Notes under the pieces: generated by a model
Databases searched by the model: none
What the model saw: only the letters and a program-made list of their open reading frames with translations
What the model was told of the DNA's origin: nothing
Assembly (NCBI GenBank): GCA_038204185.1
Contig: JBBRDE010000195.1
Coordinates: 1-10,373, forward strand
DNA: 10,373 bases
Reading direction: 5' to 3'
From: Salmonirosea sp038204185
Lineage (GTDB): Bacteria; Bacteroidota; Bacteroidia; Cytophagales; Spirosomataceae
Shown: piece after piece, positions 5,321-10,373 of the stretch
Layout of the letters: each line of letters starts with the position of its first letter
Numbering within the stretch: position 1 is the stretch's first letter
Made by a program: the position numbers and the translations under genes

Positions 5321-7387
5321 ATGTCTGATAACGATAACAAAAGAAATCCCCTGAATCCTAAAAGTCCGCAACGTGGTTACCAGGGTTGGATCATTGCCGC
5401 CCTCATTGCTACGATTCTTGGAATTACCTATTTGAACCGTTCTTCCTCCCTACGGGAGATCACCCAGAAGCGTTTTGAAAAAATGGTAGCTGATAAGGAG
5501 ATAGCCCGCGTGACAATCGTAAACGATAAGTCCGTAGAGGTTTCACTTAAACCTGAAGCCCTGAAAAAAGATAAATACCAGGTTATTTCCAAGGAAAATA
5601 ACTACTTCGGAGGTGAGGCTGCTCCACACTATCAGTTTCAGGTCACCTCAGCAGAAACTTTCAAGAAAGATCTTGAAAAGATGCAGGAGGGAATAGCCGA
5701 CGGTGATAAAGTTGAGTATAAAATCGACACCAGAAACGACTGGACTGGGTTTATTGGTACCTGGGGCTTTTTTATTGTCATGATTCTGGTCATGTATTTC
5801 CTGCTGGGCCGTATGTCAGGCGGGGTGGGACCAGGTGGTCAGATTTTCAATATAGGCAGGTCTAAGGCTACATTGTTCGATGCCGAAAACAAGGTTAAAA
5901 TTACCTTTAATGATGTAGCAGGCCTTGATGAGGCCAAGGAGGAAATTAAAGAAATCGTGGACTATTTAAAAAGCCCCGACAAGTTCAAGAAACTTGGAGC
6001 TAAAATTCCTAAAGGCGCGCTATTGGTTGGCCCTCCCGGTACTGGTAAGACCCTGTTAGCTAAAGCGGTGGCGGGTGAAGCAGAAGTGCCTTTTTTCTCT
6101 CTCTCCGGCTCCGACTTTGTAGAAATGTTTGTAGGCGTGGGAGCCGCGCGGGTGCGTGACCTATTCAAGCAAGCTAAGGAAAAAGCACCCTGCATTATCT
6201 TTATTGACGAGATTGATGCGGTAGGCCGCTCGCGTGGCCGGGGTGGTATGCCTGGTTCAAACGATGAGCGCGAGAATACACTGAACTCGTTGCTCGTGGA
6301 AATGGACGGTTTTGGCAGTGACTCTGGAATCATTATTATTGCCGCCACCAACCGGCCCGATGTGCTGGACTCGGCCCTATTACGTCCGGGTCGTTTTGAT
6401 CGTCAGATTTCGGTAGATAAACCTGATGTTATCGGACGCGAAGCGATATTCAAGGTACACCTGAAGCCGATCAAGATTTCGGAAGATGTGGATATTCAGA
6501 AATTAGCGGCCCAAACGCCGGGTTTTGCCGGTGCTGAAATCGCTAACGTATGCAACGAAGCAGCGCTCATTGCCGCCCGGCGCGACCGGGAAAGCGTGAC
6601 GATGCAGGACTTTCAGGATGCTATGGATCGCGTGATTGGAGGCCTGGAAAAGAAAAACAAACTAATTTCACCCGAAGAGAAGCAGATTGTGGCCTATCAT
6701 GAAGCTGGACACGCGGTGGCAGGCTGGTATCTGGAACACGCCGATCCGTTGGTTAAGGTTACTATTGTACCGCGCGGGGTTGCTGCTCTCGGATACGCCC
6801 AATACCTGCCCCGCGAGCAGTACCTGTACCGTACCGAACAGCTCTTCGATGAAATGTGCATGACACTGGGAGGACGAGCAGCGGAAGACGTAGTCTTTGG
6901 GAAGATATCTACGGGTGCACTGAGCGATCTGGAACGCGTTACGAAGGTTGCCTACAGCATGGTGACTATGTATGGAATGAATGACAAAATCGGCAACATT
7001 TCATTTTATGATTCCAAACAGTCCGATTACACCTTTACCAAGCCTTATTCGGATGCTACTGCTGAAAAAATCGATCACGAGGTACGTTTACTAGTTGATA
7101 AGGCCTACCAGCATGTGATGTCAATGCTTCGCGACAAACGTGAAGAGCTGGAGATAATCGCCCAGGAACTTTTGGAAAAGGAAATCCTCTTTCAGAGTGA
7201 CTTGGAGCGCCTTATAGGTAAGCGTCCCTTCGAACAGGAGACTAATTATCAGGCATACGTAAATCGCCGTTCGCGCGAGGAGGCCGCCATCCACGACGAA
7301 GCGGTAAAACACGCACACGAACAGAGCGAGCAAGCCGGTGATATTGGGGTTGAGACCGAAGTAGAAGGAGGCGCAACGAAAGCTTGA
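5321..7387 (+). CDS. ftsH: ATP-dependent zinc metalloprotease FtsH
   Basis: This membrane-bound AAA+ protease forms a hexamer that pulls out and degrades damaged membrane proteins and some regulators. The 688 residues show the full layout: first membrane helix (about 23-39), periplasmic domain (about 45-140), second helix (about 144-163), AAA+ module with Walker A GPPGTGKT (237-244), pore motif around MFVGVG (269-274), Walker B IIFIDE (292-297) and second region of homology with arginines 358 and 361 in RPGRFDR. The protease part has the zinc site HEAGH (460-464) and the third ligand Asp536 in LSDLERV. The acidic, low-complexity tail (about 655-688) varies between species. All catalytic residues are present, so it should be active. 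It follows rsfS and ends at a strong terminator. Confidence 0.98.
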   Translation: MSDNDNKRNPLNPKSPQRGYQGWIIAALIATILGITYLNRSSSLREITQKRFEKMVADKEIARVTIVNDKSVEVSLKPEALKKDKYQVISKENNYFGGEAAPHYQFQVTSAETFKKDLEKMQEGIADGDKVEYKIDTRNDWTGFIGTWGFFIVMILVMYFLLGRMSGGVGPGGQIFNIGRSKATLFDAENKVKITFNDVAGLDEAKEEIKEIVDYLKSPDKFKKLGAKIPKGALLVGPPGTGKTLLAKAVAGEAEVPFFSLSGSDFVEMFVGVGAARVRDLFKQAKEKAPCIIFIDEIDAVGRSRGRGGMPGSNDERENTLNSLLVEMDGFGSDSGIIIIAATNRPDVLDSALLRPGRFDRQISVDKPDVIGREAIFKVHLKPIKISEDVDIQKLAAQTPGFAGAEIANVCNEAALIAARRDRESVTMQDFQDAMDRVIGGLEKKNKLISPEEKQIVAYHEAGHAVAGWYLEHADPLVKVTIVPRGVAALGYAQYLPREQYLYRTEQLFDEMCMTLGGRAAEDVVFGKISTGALSDLERVTKVAYSMVTMYGMNDKIGNISFYDSKQSDYTFTKPYSDATAEKIDHEVRLLVDKAYQHVMSMLRDKREELEIIAQELLEKEILFQSDLERLIGKRPFEQETNYQAYVNRRSREEAAIHDEAVKHAHEQSEQAGDIGVETEVEGGATKA

Positions 7388-7394
7388 AACACAT

Positions 7395-7442
7395 CACAAA
7401 AAAGCGGTGATTGGAAATCTTTCTAATCACCGCTTTTTTGTG
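7395..7442. terminator. Bidirectional terminator between ftsH and the lasso operon
   Basis: An 18-bp perfect stem (7395-7412 with 7425-7442) carries a 12-nt loop. Each arm holds an A/T run outside a GCGGTGATT core, so both strands give a G/C stem followed by about six U. It lies 7 bp past the ftsH stop and 37 bp past the end of the convergent minus-strand operon, and so can end both transcripts. Confidence 0.92.
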
Positions 7443-7479
7443 CCCTAAGAAAACCCATCCCAGTCCTGAGAAAGATTTT

Positions 7480-8580
7480 TCATCCAAAGTACCAACGCGC
7501 TTTGTGGTAGAGAAGATTGAATTCTGTAGCGTAGCTCAGGTGAAGTTTTCCGATTTCTAATCGGTCTGAGAAAGAGTCACGGATTGCCAAGGCGTGCCGA
7601 AAATAGGCCCACGTAGAGTTTTTTGGGGTTTTAGGCATATTCTCCCACCCGGATAGAACGCTGGTAGAAAGCGTGATCGGAGTCACATCGGGCCATTCTG
7701 ATTTCCATTCCAAACCTAAACCCCTAAGCACACCCAGACTGTAGTTTACCAATTTTATCATTCCTTTTCTCCCGGCCATTTGGTTGACTTTAGACCAGTC
7801 AGTTTCGTGGCCATATCTGGAAAGATAAGCTGCCAAATCAGCAACGTATTTCAGTCTTGACCAGCGTTCTTTTCCTCCATGGTGCATGACAAGAAGCAAA
7901 AATTGATACTCGTTTGAAAAACTACGTACAGTCTCGTCGTGGATTTTATAATACGCTTCATTAGAAAACCATTCTGTTGTTGGGAAGTGGAAGTTTAGGC
8001 GCGGATAAGCGACCCTCCAATGTACTTCTAGCATGAATTTAAGGGTACTTCCAGCCACGTGTCTCTCCATTGGAATATGGTAGTCGGTTCGGATGAAGGC
8101 ATTCTTTACCGACGCCGATCCATTTAAAAGGTGGCTGCGGTATGAATCGGGAGTATAACCGGCAGTCGAAATAAGCTTTAAGGCGGTAGGGAGGCACTCA
8201 GTAGCTACCAGAAGGTCAATATCACCAAATTCTCTCTTGCTTTGCTGTCCATACAGCCATTCGGCCCACACACAACCTTTGTAGGCATATACAGGGATTT
8301 GATTCTCTTCCAGTATCTTGACTATTCTAATTGTTTCTCTCGTATTGATGAGATTGCAAAGAGTAATTTCTAAACATTCCTGTCGCAATTCTGTGACCCA
8401 ACTTTCCGTATAGCCTTGTACAGCCAAAAGCAATTGAGGCCGGGCATTGTGCCAACGCCCCAGATTCAACAAATGGTTCCCATTAATCGCGGAAGCAGAG
8501 TGCGCTTCAATCGGCAGACCAATACAGGCCGCAATCAAGAAATTCAATTCAGATGAGAAGTCAGTACGCAAATGCATCAT
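7480..8580 (-). CDS. Nucleotidyltransferase-fold protein of a lasso peptide cluster
   Basis: The 366-residue protein resembles the uncharacterised nucleotidyltransferase family (NTP_transf_5 type) often found in lasso peptide clusters. The core is visible as YAYKGCVWAEWLYG (98-111), REFGDIDLLV (116-125) with Asp120 and Asp122 as probable metal ligands, and LEVHWRV (184-190). From memory, a homologue in the Bacillus pseudomycoidin cluster (PsmN) adds a hexose to the phosphorylated C-terminus of the peptide. That fits this gene's position directly after the kinase gene, but the reaction here is inference. I chose ATG 8580, which overlaps the kinase stop as ATGA and suggests translational coupling; an ATG at 8610 in the same frame would overlap the kinase gene by 34 bp. 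It is the last gene of the operon. Confidence 0.8.
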   Translation of the reverse strand: MMHLRTDFSSELNFLIAACIGLPIEAHSASAINGNHLLNLGRWHNARPQLLLAVQGYTESWVTELRQECLEITLCNLINTRETIRIVKILEENQIPVYAYKGCVWAEWLYGQQSKREFGDIDLLVATECLPTALKLISTAGYTPDSYRSHLLNGSASVKNAFIRTDYHIPMERHVAGSTLKFMLEVHWRVAYPRLNFHFPTTEWFSNEAYYKIHDETVRSFSNEYQFLLLVMHHGGKERWSRLKYVADLAAYLSRYGHETDWSKVNQMAGRKGMIKLVNYSLGVLRGLGLEWKSEWPDVTPITLSTSVLSGWENMPKTPKNSTWAYFRHALAIRDSFSDRLEIGKLHLSYATEFNLLYHKARWYFG

Positions 8581-9491
8581 TGTACATTCATTGCGTTGCC
8601 AATTACCCATTCTTCAAGCGCCACAAAGTCCTTGGGGCGACGCATTCGCCAAATAGAGACTGCCGCCGCACACCAGATGCTTTGCTTGAAATGCCGCTGC
8701 AAGAACTTCCCCTGTAGTAGATGAGTGGCCAGGGGAAAGTGCCTGACTAGCTCAACGGGAGCTTCTGTTAATTGAACGGCCTGTAGAGCGGGGCGATTAC
8801 GCGCCTTATGAAGAAAGAATATCTGCGCTACCGGAACGGGCCTCTCGGGGAAATCAACGTCAGGTACCAAGGCAAACTTATTGATCCCCTCGCTCACAGG
8901 ACTTAGCTGAGTCAGATCAAAGTCTAGGCCTAACACCGTATTTTTCCATATTTTCAACTGAGGATAAGCAGGCAAAACATAGGGACGATTGTGTTTGTCG
9001 AACGCGATAGCCGTAAGATCATCACTTAGTAACTGGGCACCGTGTTTGACAAAGGCCGAGGCTGTCGTAGACTTTCCTGCTCCTGGCTCGCCCATGAAAC
9101 AATAGGCTTCCTGACCCACCTGTATGGAACTGGCATGGAGCAGCAGCAGTCCCCTTTGAAAGAGTAAACAACCCAATGCTTCGCTTATTGTAAATAGGCT
9201 TATCAGGTCAAGGTCATCCGTATACGAATCGACGTAGAGCGTTTGGCCTGCTACCGCTTGAAAGCCTGCGATCCCCTCCCAGTACATATATATCGATCCA
9301 TCGGGGGATGACCCACTGCGGGCCATGACGCCCCGTCGATGAATGGCAGTCGGTTCTAGCTCCGGGAAATCAATCGCTGATCGGACCACACGAATCTCTG
9401 GAATGGCCGTTCCATTATCCTCCAGACAAATAAGTTCGGGCAGGGGAATTTCGGAATGGATAGTCAGATCAAAAGCGCGGTATAGGGGCAT
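8577..9491 (-). CDS. HPr-kinase-like kinase, probable lasso peptide tailoring kinase
   Basis: The 304-residue product has the HprK-type P-loop kinase core: His119 in LLLLHASS, Walker A GEPGAGKST (134-142) and LLSDDLTAI (155-163), whose acidic pair matches the second catalytic motif of the family. The N-terminal region (MPLYRAFDLTIHSEIPLPEL) and the length are like the HprK-related proteins of RiPP and lasso clusters, not like true HPr kinase/phosphorylase, and no HPr gene is near. In the paeninodin cluster such a kinase phosphorylates the C-terminal serine of the precursor peptide; that role is inferred here from context. ATG 9491 is chosen, 17 bp after the B2 stop; a TTG at 9518 in the same frame would overlap B2. 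The 3' end overlaps the next gene by four bases. Confidence 0.82.
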   Translation of the reverse strand: MPLYRAFDLTIHSEIPLPELICLEDNGTAIPEIRVVRSAIDFPELEPTAIHRRGVMARSGSSPDGSIYMYWEGIAGFQAVAGQTLYVDSYTDDLDLISLFTISEALGCLLFQRGLLLLHASSIQVGQEAYCFMGEPGAGKSTTASAFVKHGAQLLSDDLTAIAFDKHNRPYVLPAYPQLKIWKNTVLGLDFDLTQLSPVSEGINKFALVPDVDFPERPVPVAQIFFLHKARNRPALQAVQLTEAPVELVRHFPLATHLLQGKFLQRHFKQSIWCAAAVSIWRMRRPKDFVALEEWVIGNAMNVQ

Positions 9492-9508
9492 AATTCTTTT
9501 TTTTGTAA

Positions 9509-9949
9509 TTACTCCCAAACCCAGATGGGTCGGTAGTTGGTTGCTTCAGGCCAATCTCCAATGATAATCTGGCCGTCCTTCTCAATCCAGGCATGGGCCT
9601 CGAATCTATGGTGGGCCGCTGTTTGCACGCCAATGTGCAGCTGCAGATTTGAGGCTCGCCGAAGGAGGTATTTAACAGCCAGGGCTTGTGGTAGGCAAGT
9701 CAATGCAAATGGCAAGCGATACGATACTGCCTGGACTGCCCAAGCCGCGTCAGCTATATAATGTGTTGGGTAGGTGCCTGTTTTTTTGACATGCAGAGTA
9801 TGGGCGTAGGCTTTTCTAAACTGATCAAAGGAAAGCACCTTCAGGCCCACTTTTATAAGGAGTAACATTACAGCAGCCTGTCCTAATAAAAGCCACTGGT
9901 GACTGCTGAGTGATCGTACTTTGTCCCAATACCTGATCCATCTACTCAC
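9509..9949 (-). CDS. Lasso peptide leader peptidase B2 (transglutaminase-like)
   Basis: This protein should cut the leader from the lasso precursor while B1 holds it. The 146 residues show the short B2 family pattern: an N-terminal hydrophobic helix (about 18-37) leading to VLSFDQFR, then Cys85 in TCLPQALAVKYLLRR, His119 in AHAWIEKDG and Asp132 in IIGDWPE as a cysteine-protease triad. The start is uncertain. GTG 9949 lies 13 bp after the pqqD-like stop and gives the usual family length; TTG 9976 would overlap that gene and add nine residues. An ATG at 10051 in this frame lies deep inside the B1 gene and would add 34 unrelated residues. No ATG fits. The next gene starts 17 bp downstream. Confidence 0.85.
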   Translation of the reverse strand: MSRWIRYWDKVRSLSSHQWLLLGQAAVMLLLIKVGLKVLSFDQFRKAYAHTLHVKKTGTYPTHYIADAAWAVQAVSYRLPFALTCLPQALAVKYLLRRASNLQLHIGVQTAAHHRFEAHAWIEKDGQIIIGDWPEATNYRPIWVWE

Positions 9950-9962
9950 TTGTCCAATTGGT

Positions 9963-10247
9963 TTAGGATTGGTCAACCACCAATTTTTCACGCTGCAGCT
10001 CCCGGAGCAGCGCGGCAATATCCTCTTCGCAACTAGCCCGCTCAACCTCATATTCCGCCATCACCAGTTCACACAGTTCCCCGAAAGACTTCGGGCCGCT
10101 CTCCAAAGCACTCCATAGCAGTGCCCCAACATCGCTCAAACCGTAATACACACCTTTGTCATGGTTTAGAATTACCACCTCATCGGCCATATTTGACGAC
10201 ACCTGCGCGGTGGATAATCTAAATATCTTGTCGCTCAATTCATTCAT
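9963..10247 (-). CDS. PqqD-like RiPP recognition protein (lasso B1)
   Basis: This 94-residue protein is a stand-alone RiPP recognition element. It binds the leader of the precursor peptide and brings it to the B2 protease. The winged-helix PqqD pattern is clear: VVILNHDKGVYYGLSDVGALLW (24-45), a helix SFGELCELVMAEYEV (54-68) and the closing helix EEDIAALLRELQREKLV (74-90). B2 follows at once, which separates it from PqqD of quinone cofactor synthesis. It is the first gene of the visible operon. The ATG at 10247 is preceded by about 100 bp of mostly AT-rich DNA. The frame stays open upstream to the edge, but those residues do not look like PqqD. Confidence 0.87.
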   Translation of the reverse strand: MNELSDKIFRLSTAQVSSNMADEVVILNHDKGVYYGLSDVGALLWSALESGPKSFGELCELVMAEYEVERASCEEDIAALLRELQREKLVVDQS

Positions 10248-10373
10248 GCCGTGGGAATCATTATGCCTGTGCGTTGAAATTATGCAAATAAATAATAAAT
10301 ATACTTCCTGATAGAGGCCGCCCGGTACATATTTGCTTAAAAAACATACTACAATTCGAAAGAAATCCCCTGT
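10248..10373. other. AT-rich region upstream of the lasso operon, right window edge
   Basis: The stretch holds no complete gene I can support. On the minus strand a frame entering from the edge ends at a TAG (10351-10349) after residues QGISFEL, which may be the tail of a gene further right. TATATTTA at about 10304-10297 is one base off TAnnTTTG but has no -33 partner. A promoter for the B1-B2-kinase-nucleotidyltransferase operon may lie here, or the operon may continue from genes outside the window. Confidence 0.3.

Noticed and set aside
5962..6351. A minus-strand ORF of 129 codons within ftsH.
   Set aside because: It is antisense to the most conserved part of the AAA+ module; the composition is explained by the opposite strand.
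8577..9491. True HPr kinase/phosphorylase of carbon catabolite control.
   Set aside because: No HPr or PTS gene is near; the N-terminus and context match HprK-related kinases of lasso clusters.
9963..10247. PqqD of pyrroloquinoline quinone synthesis.
   Set aside because: No PqqA, B, C or E is near, whereas a lasso B2 protease and tailoring genes follow directly.
10261..10347. A 28-codon minus-strand ORF ending 13 bp before B1, in the place where a lasso precursor could sit.
   Set aside because: It contains no Asp or Glu, so it cannot supply the acidic residue needed to close the lasso ring, and it is short and rich in Ile/Phe as expected of random AT-rich DNA.
1..10373. tRNA genes, CRISPR arrays or long direct repeats.
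   Set aside because: Reading both strands showed no cloverleaf, no regularly spaced repeats and no long duplicated segments.

Overview
The window looks like a chromosomal segment of a Bacteroidota bacterium, most likely of the order Cytophagales (Spirosoma/Dyadobacter-like). Three things point there. Several gene starts follow the Bacteroidota -7 promoter element TAnnTTTG and have no Shine-Dalgarno. One secreted protein ends in a type IX secretion (T9SS) sorting domain. The order birA (divergent) - rsfS - ftsH is, from memory, common in this phylum. The family-level placement is inference.

Left part (1-3570). The left edge cuts the 5' end of an IS630-like transposase gene. Next come an FtsE-type ABC ATPase and a small TalC-type transaldolase, both on the minus strand. 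Between the transaldolase and a plus-strand TPR lipoprotein gene lies a 91-nt signal recognition particle (SRP) RNA gene on the minus strand, with its own promoter and a poly-U terminator. The TPR lipoprotein (six repeats) is followed by a small T9SS cargo protein made only of a 3-coathanger-stack-like domain and a sorting domain, closed by a strong hairpin terminator.

Middle part (3570-7442). A four-helix TMEM220-family membrane protein converges on a biotin-protein ligase gene, and their 3' ends overlap by 56 bp. Divergent from the ligase gene is rsfS (ribosome silencing factor) followed by ftsH (membrane AAA+ zinc protease). An 18-bp perfect hairpin after ftsH can terminate transcription from both sides.

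Right part (7442-10373). Four minus-strand genes form one compact operon, read right to left: a PqqD-like RRE protein (lasso B1), a transglutaminase-like leader peptidase (lasso B2), an HPr-kinase-like kinase and a nucleotidyltransferase-fold protein. This is the maturation and tailoring half of a lasso peptide cluster. B1 should bind the precursor leader and B2 cut it. The kinase probably phosphorylates the C-terminus of the peptide, and the nucleotidyltransferase-like enzyme may decorate that phosphate. The precursor gene and the asparagine-synthetase-like lasso cyclase are not in the window; they may lie just beyond the right edge. This operon is the most interesting part of the window.
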